Numbered from the stretch's first letter, positions 26,831 through 35,701 are shown. The stretch is DNA of 64,000 bases from Devosia pacifica (GCF_014652635.1 NZ_BMZE01000002.1:787562-851561), one strand, 5' to 3'. The notes: generated by a model not told the origin, from the letters alone. Translations and numbers: made by a program.

Positions 26831-27526
26831 ATGCCGAACGACTATGATGTTTTTGCCGAGGCCTATGATCGGGACCTCGCAGGCAATGCCTGGAATGCGC
26901 ACTATGAGCGTCCGGCGCTTATCGCGATGGCAGGCGACGTTGCGGAGCTCGAGGTGCTCGATGCGGGATGTGGCGGCGGTTGGCATTCGCTGGCATTGCA
27001 GCAGGCTGGAGCGCGGATCACCGGGTTCGACAGCAGCCGCGGCATGCTGGAGGTTGCGCGCCAGCGCCTCGGAGCCGACGCAACGCTGCTCAAGGCGGAC
27101 CTCGCTTCGGACCTGCCATTCGCCAGCGAAGCATTTGATAGCGTCGTCAGCGCGCTGGCGCTGCACTATGTCGAGGATTGGTCACAGCCGCTTGGTGAGT
27201 TCTTTCGGGTGTTGCGGCCCGGTGGCCGGCTGGTGTTCTCGACGCATCATCCGTTCATGGATCACCCGGCATCCGGCCATCCGAACTATTTCGAGACCTA
27301 TAGCTTTTCAGAGGTTTGGGAGAAGGGCGGGCATAGCGCCCAAATGCAGTTCTGGCATCGCCCTCTCGGCGCCATGGTTGCCGCCATTACGGAGGCTGGT
27401 TTCGCTATTGAGCGCATTGAGGAGCCGCAGCCGCTGCCAGAGGCGGAACGACTGTTTCCGGCAGCCTTCAGGACGCTCTCGACAGCACCGCGCTTCCTGT
27501 TCTTTGCGGCGCGCAAGCCGCGCTAG
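26831..27526 (+). CDS. Class I SAM-dependent methyltransferase
   Basis: A 231-residue methyltransferase. The SAM-binding motif I is VLDAGCGGGWHSLAL, followed by an acidic strand end (TGFDSSRGML) and FDSVVSALALHYVEDW, then LRPGGRLVFSTHHPF, all of the UbiE/COQ5-like Methyltransf_11 group. ATG 26831 is preceded by a strong GGAGGGGAAG; the longer frame from 26786 lacks a site. Substrate is unknown. Its stop TAG shares a CTAG with the stop of the convergent PACE gene. Confidence 0.85.
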   Translation: MPNDYDVFAEAYDRDLAGNAWNAHYERPALIAMAGDVAELEVLDAGCGGGWHSLALQQAGARITGFDSSRGMLEVARQRLGADATLLKADLASDLPFASEAFDSVVSALALHYVEDWSQPLGEFFRVLRPGGRLVFSTHHPFMDHPASGHPNYFETYSFSEVWEKGGHSAQMQFWHRPLGAMVAAITEAGFAIERIEEPQPLPEAERLFPAAFRTLSTAPRFLFFAARKPR

Positions 27527-27954
27527 TGCGGTGCGGCCTGCCACTCCGGCAGCGGAAACAGCCTGTCATATGCCCAATTGAAGATGAAGGCATAGACCAC
27601 ATAGTAGAGCGCAAAGGCGATATCCATCGTCAGCGCCTGCCACAGGCTGACATCAAGATACCACGCGACAAACGGCAGAAGTAGGGCCAAAAGGCCCGCT
27701 TCGAAGCCGATAGCATGCAGCACCCGCAGCCCTATTGTTTTCTGCGTTGACCCGGTTCGCCGCGCGAGCGCGTGGTCGAAGCCGAGATTGAACAGGTAGT
27801 TCCATACTGTTGCAACGCTCGCGCCGACCAACGCGACGACGCCGATATCCAATATGGGCTTATCGAACACGAGTGCCCCGAGCGGCGTCGAGGTGATGAG
27901 CCCGATAATTTCGAAACTGATGGCGTGACGGATGCGGTCCGGCGTAGTGCGCAT
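27523..27954 (-). CDS. PACE-family small membrane efflux protein (BTP domains)
   Basis: A 143-residue protein with four transmembrane helices made of two similar halves (bacterial transmembrane pair). The first half has RIRHAISFEIIGLI and ATVWNYLFNLGFDHAL, the second RVLHAIGFEAGLL and YYVVYAFIFNWAYDRLFPLP. This duplicated R-x-x-H-x-x-x-FE ... N-x-x-FD pattern defines the PACE (AceI-like) family, some of which export chlorhexidine or short diamines. Overlaps the methyltransferase stop by CTAG. Confidence 0.88.
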   Translation of the reverse strand: MRTTPDRIRHAISFEIIGLITSTPLGALVFDKPILDIGVVALVGASVATVWNYLFNLGFDHALARRTGSTQKTIGLRVLHAIGFEAGLLALLLPFVAWYLDVSLWQALTMDIAFALYYVVYAFIFNWAYDRLFPLPEWQAAPH

Positions 27955-28047
27955 GGTGAACTCCGTGCGTGGTCGGGCCGTCCCGATGCTTGTATCAAAA
28001 GGCTAGGTCGTCCTCGCCTGTGATCGGCAATATAGGTTTCCGCTGGC

Positions 28048-28530
28048 TCAAGGCAAGGTTGATGCGGCTGGTGGCTCGCAGGCGTCGACCCACTCGCCGC
28101 CGACGAGTTCGGCAAGTCGGCTGACCGACAGGCGCACCGAGGAATGCGTGGAGCCAGCCGCCGGGATGACTTCATCATAGGTGCTGAGAGAGGAGTCGAC
28201 ATAGATCGGTATGGGCTGCGGAAGACCGAACGGGCAGACACCACCAACCCTGTGGCCAGTAAGCGCTTCCACATCGTCGCCGCCGAGCATACGCGGGCGC
28301 CCGCCGAACGCGGCCTTGGCCTTCTTGTTGTCGAGCCGTGCATCGCCCCGCGTGACCAAAAGCAGCACCTCGTCCTTGACCCGGATAGCGAGCGTCTTTG
28401 CAATCTGGCCCGGCTCGACGCCATGGACCGCCGCCGCAAGCTCGACTGTCGCGGTCGAGGCGTCGGTTTCGATTACCGTGAGCTCTGGTGCGCGACGAGC
28501 GAGATCGGCTTTGACGGATTGGAGACTCAT
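28048..28530 (-). CDS. YbaK/EbsC-family deacylase, prolyl-tRNA editing type
   Basis: A 160-residue single-domain editing protein. Family signs are the IAKTLAIRV strand with the conserved Lys, the LVTRGDARLDNKKAK segment, GGRPRMLGGDDVEALTGHRVGGVCPFGLP and a closing HSSVRLSVSRLAELVGGEWVD. Members hydrolyse mischarged Cys- or Ala-tRNA(Pro), or related misacylated tRNAs. AAGGAGAT precedes the ATG. It is the last gene of a minus-strand run with the MOSC and prenyl-synthase genes. Confidence 0.88.
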   Translation of the reverse strand: MSLQSVKADLARRAPELTVIETDASTATVELAAAVHGVEPGQIAKTLAIRVKDEVLLLVTRGDARLDNKKAKAAFGGRPRMLGGDDVEALTGHRVGGVCPFGLPQPIPIYVDSSLSTYDEVIPAAGSTHSSVRLSVSRLAELVGGEWVDACEPPAASTLP

Positions 28531-28539
28531 CGGATCTCC

Positions 28540-29175
28540 TTAGAAAAGCCGCGACAGGCGCTGTTCGAAATCGTCGCGCATCTTGTGGTGGACTGGCGCT
28601 GCAAGCACTCGGCGCAACACGTCCCTCTCGATATCGCGTTTCCCCTCGAGCGCCATCATCTCTGCCACCGTCACCGGCTCGCCATCGAATGGCTGATGGA
28701 CGACGTCCTGCCCGACCTGCAACTGGCCTGGCGTCAGGACACGGCAATAGGCGCCCGGGCGCCCGGCGCGGTGGTAGGCCTTGAGAAACGTCGGGTCTTC
28801 CATGCGGGCAGCGAGGGTGGAGCAGGGCGTCCTGTGCGCCGTGACTTCGATGGTCACTTCGCCGATGGTAAATCGATCGCCCGCGCCAACGCTGCGGCCT
28901 TCAACGCCGTCAATCGTCAGGTTCTCGCCAAATGTGCCGGCGGTGACGGGTTTGCCCAAGGCTTCGGACCAATGGGCATAATCGTCGGTGAAGTAGACAT
29001 AGACAGCCTGATCGACGCCGCCATGGTGCCGTCGATCGATGATTGCATCGCCTTCGAGACCATCGCGCGTGACGGTCACCGGCTCCGCAGAAGGCTTCTT
29101 GAAAATCCCGGTCATGCCTGACTTCGAAGAAATCGGTTGGGGCTGGCCGATATTGACGCTGACAAGTCTGGGCAT
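28540..29175 (-). CDS. MOSC-domain protein (YiiM-like)
   Basis: A 211-residue MOSC (molybdenum-cofactor sulfurase C-terminal) domain protein. It contains TVTRDGLEGDAIIDRRHHGGVDQAVYVY, ENLTIDG, RFTIGEVTIEVTAHRTPCSTLA with the conserved Cys, and RAGRPGAYCRVL. YiiM-type proteins bind molybdenum cofactor and reduce N-hydroxylated bases. Its ATG overlaps the stop of the prenyl synthase as TGATG, so the two are coupled. The ybaK-like gene follows after nine bases. Confidence 0.87.
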   Translation of the reverse strand: MPRLVSVNIGQPQPISSKSGMTGIFKKPSAEPVTVTRDGLEGDAIIDRRHHGGVDQAVYVYFTDDYAHWSEALGKPVTAGTFGENLTIDGVEGRSVGAGDRFTIGEVTIEVTAHRTPCSTLAARMEDPTFLKAYHRAGRPGAYCRVLTPGQLQVGQDVVHQPFDGEPVTVAEMMALEGKRDIERDVLRRVLAAPVHHKMRDDFEQRLSRLF

Positions 29176-30077
29176 CAGTGGCTCCGGTTTGCAAAATAGC
29201 GGGCGGTGGCGCGTAAGCCATCGGCGCGCGGGCCAAAAGTACGCAGCGCCATCACTGCGCTGTTGACGATCTGGTCGAGTTCAGCCCGGGCACCCTCGAG
29301 CCCGAGCTCGCCGACAAGCGTCTGCTTGCCGCTTTCGGCATCCTTGCCGGCCGTCTTGCCGAGCGTTTCTGACGTCGCAGTGACATCGAGAATGTCATCG
29401 GCAAGCTGAAAGGCCCGGCCTGCCGCCTCCGCGTAAGCGGTAAGGGCGGAAAGGGCCCGGGCATCGGCGTTGCCGAGCAATGCGCCGATGCGCACGCTGG
29501 CCCGGATCAGCGCGCCCGTCTTCATGGCTTGCATGACCTCGATCTCGGCGCGGCTGAAGCCGCCCGCCTCGCCCTCGATGTCGCGCATCTGCCCGCCGAC
29601 CATGCCACCGACCCCGCTGCCGGCTGCCAGTTCGGTCACTAGTGCGATGCGGACGGTCGGATCGGGATGACACTGTTCGCCTGCCAGAAGCGCGAAGGCG
29701 TGCGTCAAAAGGCCATCGCCTGCGAGAATGGCAGTCGCTTCGTCATAGGCACGATGCACCGTTGGCCGACCCCGGCGGGTGTCGTCGTCGTCCATCGCCG
29801 GCAGGTCGTCATGGATCAGCGAGTAGCAATGGACGGCTTCCACTGCCAGCCCGGCGATGAGGGCACGGCTCGACGGCACGCCGAACACGTTGGCGGCCTG
29901 GCGTACGAGCAGCGGGCGCAGGCGCTTGCCGCCATTAAGGCTGCCATGGCGCATGGCCGCAACGACGCGCTCGGCAGCCGGTCCGGGACCGGACAGCCGT
30001 TCGGGATCGAGATGGCGGTCTAGCGCCGTCTCGACGGCCAGGGCGCAATCTGCGAGCTCGGCGGCGAAATCGTACAT
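29175..30077 (-). CDS. Polyprenyl synthase, farnesyl/geranylgeranyl diphosphate synthase type
   Basis: A 300-residue trans-prenyltransferase. The first Asp-rich motif is DDLPAMDDDD and the second ADDILD, with GGKRLRPLLV and GKTAGKDAESGKQTLV typical of IspA-like enzymes. It condenses IPP with DMAPP or GPP to C15 (possibly C20) diphosphate for quinones, undecaprenyl carrier and hopanoids. ATG 30077 gives the family length; a longer frame to 30164 would overlap the mtgA leader. It stands divergent from mtgA by 53 bases, so their promoters must be very close. Confidence 0.9.
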   Translation of the reverse strand: MYDFAAELADCALAVETALDRHLDPERLSGPGPAAERVVAAMRHGSLNGGKRLRPLLVRQAANVFGVPSSRALIAGLAVEAVHCYSLIHDDLPAMDDDDTRRGRPTVHRAYDEATAILAGDGLLTHAFALLAGEQCHPDPTVRIALVTELAAGSGVGGMVGGQMRDIEGEAGGFSRAEIEVMQAMKTGALIRASVRIGALLGNADARALSALTAYAEAAGRAFQLADDILDVTATSETLGKTAGKDAESGKQTLVGELGLEGARAELDQIVNSAVMALRTFGPRADGLRATARYFANRSH

Positions 30078-30130
30078 CACTGAACAGCTAACCAATTGCC
30101 GGCAAAGGGGCAAGACAAGCCGCAGCGGCT

Positions 30131-30868
30131 GTGGCAAAAGCCCCGGCAATGCCAAGACGAACACGAAACCGCCACTGGCTGGTCCGCATGCTTGGATGGC
30201 TGGCAGCGCTGCTCGCGTTGCTGGTGGCCATACCGTTGGTCCTGGTCCCGGTTTACCTCGTGGTCGACCCGATCTCGGTGCCGATGCTTGAGCGCCATGT
30301 CACCGGCCGGCCGGTGGTGCGCGAGTGGCGTGATATCGACGCGCTCTCTGACCGGCTGAAGGCCAGCGTCGTGATGAGCGAGGACGGTCAGTTCTGCCGC
30401 CACTGGGGCATCGATGTCAGCGCGCTACAGGGGGAGGTCGAGGATCTCTTTGCCGGCCGCCCGGTGCGTGGCGCCTCGACCATCACCATGCAGCTGGCGC
30501 GCAATTTGTTTCTTTGGAATGATCGCTCCTATGTGCGAAAGGCGCTGGAGATACCGCTCGCCGTTTACATCGATCTGGTGATGCCAAAACGCCGGATTCT
30601 CGAGATCTACCTCAACATCGCGGAGTGGGGTCCGAACGGGCAGTTCGGCGTGGCTGCCGGCGCCGAAGCGGCTTTCGGGATTGAACCGCAGAACCTGAGC
30701 TGGGAGCGCGCAGCACTACTCACCACCGCCTTGCCCAACCCCCGCGTGCGCTTGCCAGGCGACCCGACGAGTGGGCTGCGCGAGGTTGCGGGTGTGATCG
30801 AGCAACGGGCCCGCCGCTACGGGCAGCGGGCGAGCTGCGTTGCGCCGGATGGTGTGTTGGCGCTTTAG
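30131..30868 (+). CDS. mtgA: Monofunctional peptidoglycan glycosyltransferase
   Basis: A 245-residue GT51 enzyme polymerising lipid II. A basic N-terminus precedes one transmembrane helix (about 17-45). The catalytic Glu is in VVMSEDGQFCRHWG, followed by RGASTITMQLARNLFL, RKALEIPLAVYIDLVMPKRRILEIYLNIAEWGPN and the closing LPNPR motif. GTG 30131 or ATG 30149 may be the start. An mtgA gene next to rpmF is a familiar alphaproteobacterial arrangement. Confidence 0.93.
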   Translation: MAKAPAMPRRTRNRHWLVRMLGWLAALLALLVAIPLVLVPVYLVVDPISVPMLERHVTGRPVVREWRDIDALSDRLKASVVMSEDGQFCRHWGIDVSALQGEVEDLFAGRPVRGASTITMQLARNLFLWNDRSYVRKALEIPLAVYIDLVMPKRRILEIYLNIAEWGPNGQFGVAAGAEAAFGIEPQNLSWERAALLTTALPNPRVRLPGDPTSGLREVAGVIEQRARRYGQRASCVAPDGVLAL

Positions 30869-30996
30869 CCAACGCGCGGTGCCATTTCCTCTAGCCAAGC
30901 GGCAAGCTGTTCTGTATAGAGGCGCACAAATCCATACAGACAGCGTCTGTTGGCCGCTCCGGCGGGCAAGCGCTTTGTGAATTCGGAGTAACGAAA

Positions 30997-31179
30997 ATGG
31001 CAGTGCCAAAACGCAAGACCTCGCCGATGAAGCGTGGTTTCCGTCGCTCGGCAGACGCGCTCGCCACCCCGACCTATGTCGAAGACAAGGATTCGGGTGA
31101 GCTGCGCCGTCCGCACCACATCGACCTGAAGTCCGGCATGTATCGTGGCCGGCAGGTGATGGAGCCGCGCAAGGGCTGA
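30997..31179 (+). CDS. rpmF: Ribosomal protein L32
   Basis: A 60-residue basic protein beginning [18 protein letters not shown], the invariant bL32 N-terminus, and continuing [19 protein letters not shown]. The four zinc-binding cysteines of some L32 forms are absent, so this is the zinc-free form usual in alphaproteobacteria. It is closed 30 bases later by a strong terminator. Confidence 0.97.
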   Translation: MAVPKRKTSPMKRGFRRSADALATPTYVEDKDSGELRRPHHIDLKSGMYRGRQVMEPRKG

Positions 31180-31207
31180 GTGTTTCACTCGGTCATGAAT
31201 TTTGAAG

Positions 31208-31234
31208 GGCCGGTCTCGTTGAGACCGGCCTTTT
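31208..31234 (+). terminator. Rho-independent terminator of rpmF
   Basis: A perfect 10-bp stem GGCCGGTCTC / GAGACCGGCC (31208-31217 and 31221-31230) with loop GTT, followed directly by TTTTC. Confidence 0.93.
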
Positions 31235-31319
31235 CATTTTCGCCGATGTGGCTTGCCGCTTGTGTTTCGCCCGAAGCCGCATTAGGCAAACGCGCAAACG
31301 CACCAGCGGGAGTAAGCCA

Positions 31320-32714
31320 ATGAGCATGCGCGTCGAATCGGACTCCATGGGCACCATCAATGTGCCTGCCGACAAGTATTACGGCGCCCAGACGGCCCGC
31401 AGCCTCGCAAATTTCGACATTGGCGGCGAACGCATGCCGCAAGAGGTGATCACCGCGTTCGGCATTCTCAAGAAGGCCGCCGCCATTGCCAACCACAAGT
31501 TGGGGCTAATGGACGAGCAGACCCGCGACCTGATCGTTGCGGCAGCGGACGAAGTGATCGCCGGGCGTCTTGTCGACCATTTCCCGCTGGTTGTCTGGCA
31601 GACGGGCTCCGGCACCCAGTCCAACATGAACGTCAACGAGGTGATCTCGAACCGCGCCATCGAAATGGCAGGCGGCGAGATGGGCTCCAAAAAGCCAGTT
31701 CACCCCAACGACCACGTCAATATGAGCCAGTCCTCGAACGACACCTATCCAACGGCAATGCACATTGCGGCGGTCGAGGCGATCGAGAACTATCTAGCGC
31801 CGCGGATCGAGACCCTGCGCGCAACGCTTGCGGCGAAGTCGGACGAGTTCTCCGATATCGTCAAGATCGGGCGTACACACCTTCAGGATGCAACGCCGCT
31901 GACGCTGGGGCAGGAAATGAGCGGCTGGGTGGCGCAGCTCGAACTTGCCATGCAGGCAATCCGCGCGAGCCTGCCGCAACTCAAGGAACTGGCGCTCGGT
32001 GGCACCGCTGTCGGCACCGGCCTCAACGCGCATCCGGATTATGGCCGTACGGTCGCCGCGGAGATCGCGACCCTGACCGGACAGGACTTCATCACTGCGC
32101 CGAACAAGTTCGCGGTGATGGCAGGCCATGATGCCTTTGTCGGCTCGTCCGGTGCCCTCAAGCAACTTGCGGCGGCGCTTATGAAGATTGCCAACGACGT
32201 GCGCTGGCTGGCGTCCGGGCCGCGTTCCGGCCTCGGTGAACTGATCATCCCCGAGAACGAGCCCGGCTCGTCGATCATGCCGGGCAAGGTCAATCCCACC
32301 CAATCAGAAGCGATGACGATGGTGGCGGTGCAGGTCATGGGCAATGATGCCGCGATCGGTTTCGCGGCGAGCCAGGGCAATTTCGAGCTCAACGTTTTCA
32401 AGCCGGTCATCGCCTACAATTTCCTGCAGTCGGTACGCCTGCTTGCCGATGCCGCAAAGAGCTTTAACGATCATTGTGCCGCCGGTATCGTGCCGAACCG
32501 CGAGCGGATCAACGAGCATCTCAACAATTCGCTGATGCTGGTCACCGCGCTTAATCGCCGGATCGGCTACGACAACGCTGCAAAGATTGCCAAGAATGCG
32601 CACAAGAAGGGCACGACCCTGCGCGAGTCGGCGATCGAACTCGGCCTGTTGACGGGCGAAGAATTTGACGCAGAAGTGCGGCCCGAAGAGATGACCGGTC
32701 CGAAAGCGCGCTAA
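31320..32714 (+). CDS. fumC: Class II fumarate hydratase
   Basis: A 464-residue iron-independent fumarase interconverting fumarate and malate in the TCA cycle. The superfamily signature [15 protein letters not shown] contains the catalytic serine loop, and [30 protein letters not shown] and [14 protein letters not shown] form the active site from other subunits of the tetramer. ATG 31320 has GGGAG seven bases upstream; the longer frame from 31248 runs into the rpmF terminator region. A terminator hairpin follows. Confidence 0.96.
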   Translation: MSMRVESDSMGTINVPADKYYGAQTARSLANFDIGGERMPQEVITAFGILKKAAAIANHKLGLMDEQTRDLIVAAADEVIAGRLVDHFPLVVWQTGSGTQSNMNVNEVISNRAIEMAGGEMGSKKPVHPNDHVNMSQSSNDTYPTAMHIAAVEAIENYLAPRIETLRATLAAKSDEFSDIVKIGRTHLQDATPLTLGQEMSGWVAQLELAMQAIRASLPQLKELALGGTAVGTGLNAHPDYGRTVAAEIATLTGQDFITAPNKFAVMAGHDAFVGSSGALKQLAAALMKIANDVRWLASGPRSGLGELIIPENEPGSSIMPGKVNPTQSEAMTMVAVQVMGNDAAIGFAASQGNFELNVFKPVIAYNFLQSVRLLADAAKSFNDHCAAGIVPNRERINEHLNNSLMLVTALNRRIGYDNAAKIAKNAHKKGTTLRESAIELGLLTGEEFDAEVRPEEMTGPKAR

Positions 32715-32740
32715 TCGCGGCAGCGACGAGTTTTGCTATG

Positions 32741-32769
32741 GAGGCCGGAACCACTTCCGGCCTCTCGTT
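32741..32769 (+). terminator. Rho-independent terminator of fumC
   Basis: A perfect 10-bp stem GAGGCCGGAA / TTCCGGCCTC (32741-32750, 32755-32764) with loop CCAC, followed by a short T-containing tail TCGTTC. Confidence 0.65.
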
Positions 32770-32813
32770 CATTCTGGCACTGTTGCTCAACGGAGCGAGC
32801 AAGGAGCAGGCAC

Positions 32814-33269
32814 TTGTCCGAACACGTCTATGTCCCCACGCATACCGGCGCCTCACGCCGCAGGGGGCCATTCATTCCGCCCCTGCTGATCATTCCGTTC
32901 CTGGCTTACAATGTCATCGTGTTCCTGTTTCTCGGTGGCAATCCCGAGGGCTGGAACGCAAGCGTCTTCAACATTGCGATGGTTTCAGGCACGCCCTGGC
33001 GTGTCTCGATCGGCGACCTGATGATCCTGTTGTCGCTTTGTCTGCTGTTCTTCGAACTGCTGAAATCCACCAGGATCGGCACGGTTTCCATCCCCGAGCA
33101 CATCCTGTCGATGGCGCTGTTCGTGCTGCTGCTGATCGAGTTCCTGCTGATCGGCGCAGCGGCCAGCTCAGTCTTTTTCATTCTTTTGGTGATGAGCCTT
33201 ATCGACGTTGTCGCCGGCTTCACCATGTCGATCACCAGTGCCACCCGCGACATGAGCATGACGCATTGA
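32814..33269 (+). CDS. Four-helix membrane protein of unknown function
   Basis: About 151 residues with a short basic N-terminus (ASRRRGPF) and about four hydrophobic helices: IPPLLIIPFLAYNVIVFLF, an amphipathic stretch, GDLMILLSLCLLFFELL, ILSMALFVLLLIEFLLIG and SSVFFILLVMSLIDVVAGF. I do not recognise a named family. TTG 32814 has GGAG seven bases before it and gives a sensible N-terminus; the longer frame from 32733 would cover the fumC terminator and read an unlikely Cys/Arg-rich start. It may be transcribed by read-through from fumC or from its own promoter. Confidence 0.7.
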   Translation: MSEHVYVPTHTGASRRRGPFIPPLLIIPFLAYNVIVFLFLGGNPEGWNASVFNIAMVSGTPWRVSIGDLMILLSLCLLFFELLKSTRIGTVSIPEHILSMALFVLLLIEFLLIGAAASSVFFILLVMSLIDVVAGFTMSITSATRDMSMTH

Positions 33270-33288
33270 TAGCCTAGCTGTGGCAGCC

Positions 33289-33552
33289 TCAGACTGTGCG
33301 CGAGGTGCGGTACCCTTGGGGCATACGGCGGACGGCGATACGGGCGCCGGCAGCGTAGGCACCAACGGCGCTGGCGTTGCGCGAGGTGTGCGATGAACCG
33401 GCTGTCGCCTGTAGCTGTTCGCGTGCGGCAAGAAGCTGGCTGACAAAGGACGCCGCTGTTCTGGTGCGCGCGAGCGAGGGTGGGCCGGCGCGCGGCTCAA
33501 GCGCGATCAGCGAAGATCCCGTCTGGCCATTGCTGTGGTTTTCCTGCGCCAT
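33289..33552 (-). CDS. Small protein with a conserved-looking C-terminus, unknown function
   Basis: An 87-residue basic protein without signal or membrane segment. The centre (ASFVSQLLAAREQLQ) looks helical, and the C-terminus reads VGAYAAGARIAVRRMPQGYRTSRTV, which resembles a recurring tail of short rhizobial proteins as I remember them; no named domain applies. It lies convergent to the preceding membrane protein gene. A full CtrA-type box stands about 100 bases upstream, which argues for a real, regulated gene. Base composition resembles its neighbours. Confidence 0.6.
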   Translation of the reverse strand: MAQENHSNGQTGSSLIALEPRAGPPSLARTRTAASFVSQLLAAREQLQATAGSSHTSRNASAVGAYAAGARIAVRRMPQGYRTSRTV

Positions 33553-33646
33553 CGCGCCGCCATCCTGTCAGTGCCGGCTGCCCGTAAGGGGCAGCAAAAC
33601 GGCATTGCTCCAGTCTGACGATCAACAAGGCGAAAGCAAGTCGATC

Positions 33647-33661
33647 TTAACGTCTTCTTAA
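33647..33661 (-). promoter_or_regulatory. CtrA-type box TTAA-N7-TTAA
   Basis: TTAACGTCTTCTTAA has two TTAA half-sites with exactly seven bases between, plus a further TTAAC half-site at 33679-33683. It sits in the 220-base gap between the small gene (start 33552) and the gloB stop (33773), so the only gene it can drive is the small minus-strand one. The match is seen; regulation is inferred. Confidence 0.6.
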
Positions 33662-33772
33662 GACATCTTATCAAGTGGTTAACGCCGCTTTCCTGCAACG
33701 CATGCAGCGCTGCAGGGTTGCGATGCGTTTCGAGGGCGGGCCAGTGGTCCGCTCTCTTGCGCTTTAGAATGG

Positions 33773-34540
33773 CTAGAAGTTGTCCTTGCCCTTGCGGATG
33801 GCGGCGAACACCTCGGCAGGGTCGGCTCCCTCCAGCCCGTAGTGCTTGGCGAAGTAAGGATCATCCGCACGCAGGAATGGATTAATGGCCTTTTCCTCGC
33901 CGAGTTTTGTCGGGATCGTCGGCTTGCCTGCACTGCGCTGCGCCTCGATATCGGCCGCACGCGCCTGAAGAGCTGTGTTCTCGGGATCGATGGACAGCGC
34001 GAACTTGGCGTTGGCCTGGGTGTATTCGTGCCCGCAATAGATCAGCGTTTCGTCAGGGAGATCACGCAGCACCTTGAGCCCGTCCCACATCGGGCCCGGC
34101 GTACCCTCGAACATCCGGCCGCAGCCGAGCGAAAACAGCGCATCAGCAGAGAACAAAACGTTATCCGCGCGGTCGAAGTAGCAGATATGTCCGAGCGTAT
34201 GACCAGGGGTGAACAGCACTACGAAGCTCGTGTCCCCCAATTCCACGGTGTCGCCCGCCTCGACAAGAACATCGAGGCCCTCGATCTTGTCGGCCTCGTA
34301 TTTCGGGCCGGTGACCTTGACGTCGTATTCAGCCTTCAGCGCCGGAATCGCCTCGACATGGTCCTGGTGGTGGTGGGTGATGAAAATATCAGTCAGGGTC
34401 CAGCCGCGGCGCTTGAGCGCATCGAGGATCGGGCCGGCTTCCGGCGCATCGATCGCGGCGGTCCTGCCGGTCGCTTCATCATGGGCAAGATAGCCGAAAT
34501 TATCGCTGCGGGCGCCGAAGACGTCGACGATCAAACTCAT
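33773..34540 (-). CDS. gloB: Hydroxyacylglutathione hydrolase (glyoxalase II)
   Basis: A 255-residue metallo-beta-lactamase-fold enzyme hydrolysing S-lactoylglutathione to D-lactate and glutathione, the second step of methylglyoxal detoxification. The metal motif THHHQDH, FTPGHTLGHICY, DALFSLGCGRMFEG and CGHEYTQANAKFAL are all in place. ATG 34540 gives the family N-terminus (SLIVDVFGARSDNFGYL); the longer TTG start at 34576 adds an atypical leader. It links to mgsA in this window, which makes methylglyoxal. Confidence 0.93.
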   Translation of the reverse strand: MSLIVDVFGARSDNFGYLAHDEATGRTAAIDAPEAGPILDALKRRGWTLTDIFITHHHQDHVEAIPALKAEYDVKVTGPKYEADKIEGLDVLVEAGDTVELGDTSFVVLFTPGHTLGHICYFDRADNVLFSADALFSLGCGRMFEGTPGPMWDGLKVLRDLPDETLIYCGHEYTQANAKFALSIDPENTALQARAADIEAQRSAGKPTIPTKLGEEKAINPFLRADDPYFAKHYGLEGADPAEVFAAIRKGKDNF

Positions 34541-34641
34541 TGGAAGCGGCCTTTCAAAACCATTGAACTGCGCCAAAGCTAGGCATTGGCATCAACGGTG
34601 ACAACCGTGACAATCAATGCCGGTTGCGGCAATGTCGGATC

Positions 34642-35430
34642 ATGACGCCCGATGTAACCCACCTGATCCGGTATTATCGATCGCCGCTTGGGCGGATTTC
34701 GCGCGCATTGGTGCGGGAGCAGGTACTCGAACTCGCCGGCAACGTCGCCGGGCAGCGGGTCCTGGGGCTGGGGTTCGCAACGCCATATCTGCGCAATACC
34801 TTGGGCGTGGCCGAGCGCGTTCTGGCTTTCATGCCTGCCAGGCAGGGTGCGTCATCCTGGCCGCGCGAGGGCCCGTCTCACACAGTGCTGTGTGACCCGC
34901 TGGAAATGCCGTTGACAGATGCGGCGGTCGATATGGTGATTGCCGTTCATGCATTCGAACATATCGCCGACGAAGAAGAACTGATGCGCGAGTTGTGGCG
35001 CGTCGTCGCGCCAAATGGCACGCTGATCATCGTCGTGCCACGCCGCCGCGGAATTTGGGCGCAGCTCGATACAACGCCGTTCGGGCAGGGGCATCCCTTC
35101 TCGGCGAACCAACTCGAAAAGCTCTTGCGGGCGCACTCGTTTGAACCCGAAATCTGGCGCGATGCGCTCTATGTGCCGCCGTTCCAGTCATCACTGGTGC
35201 TGCGCTCAACGCGATTCTTCGAGCGCGTCGGACGGCTGTTCGGGCCGGCGATGTCTGGTGTTATTTGTGTGCGGGCCCGCAAGCAGGCCTTTCCCGCCGT
35301 TCCGAGGCGCAAACGTGCCGCTCGTTTCGTGCGGATGCCGGGATTAAGCCCGCAAACGGCACGGAACTATCCAAGGCTCGGCGTATTCAGCGCCGAAACA
35401 GGAGAGTTCAGCGATGGCAAACAAGGATAA
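34642..35430 (+). CDS. SAM-dependent methyltransferase-like protein
   Basis: About 262 residues with a Methyltransf_11-like fold. The usual glycine-rich motif I is modified to VLGLGFATPYL, and the later motifs MVIAVHAFEHIADEEELMRELWRVVAPNGTLIIVVP are clear. The C-terminal 50 residues are basic. It is divergent from gloB, an arrangement common in this order. No substrate can be named. The stop overlaps the start of the DUF3175 gene. Confidence 0.78.
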   Translation: MTPDVTHLIRYYRSPLGRISRALVREQVLELAGNVAGQRVLGLGFATPYLRNTLGVAERVLAFMPARQGASSWPREGPSHTVLCDPLEMPLTDAAVDMVIAVHAFEHIADEEELMRELWRVVAPNGTLIIVVPRRRGIWAQLDTTPFGQGHPFSANQLEKLLRAHSFEPEIWRDALYVPPFQSSLVLRSTRFFERVGRLFGPAMSGVICVRARKQAFPAVPRRKRAARFVRMPGLSPQTARNYPRLGVFSAETGEFSDGKQG

Positions 35431-35701
35431 GTGGTCTCAGGACGTGACCGAGCACAGCGATGCGCTCGATCTGGAGGATCATGTCTTCGAATCCGATGAC
35501 CCGAAGCATATCGCCAGATCGCTCAAGGCATCGGCCGAGAACAGTGAGCGCCGCAAGTCCGATCCCTACCGCTCCGCAATGTCGATGCTGACCTTCTATA
35601 TCAACCGTGCCGGCAAGAATCTGCCGAAAGAGCAGAAGGCAGTTCTCGAAGATGCCAAGGACGAGTTGCGCATCGCATTTGGCCGCGAACCGAAAGACTG
35701 A
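35414..35701 (+). CDS. DUF3175 protein
   Basis: A 95-residue charged protein with the DUF3175 pattern: KWSQDVTEHSDALDLEDHVFE, DPKHIARSLKASAE, RRKSDPYRSAMSMLTFYINRAGKNL. Function is unknown. A good GGAG lies within the end of the overlapping upstream methyltransferase gene, so it is probably translated from the same message. Confidence 0.85.
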   Translation: MANKDKWSQDVTEHSDALDLEDHVFESDDPKHIARSLKASAENSERRKSDPYRSAMSMLTFYINRAGKNLPKEQKAVLEDAKDELRIAFGREPKD

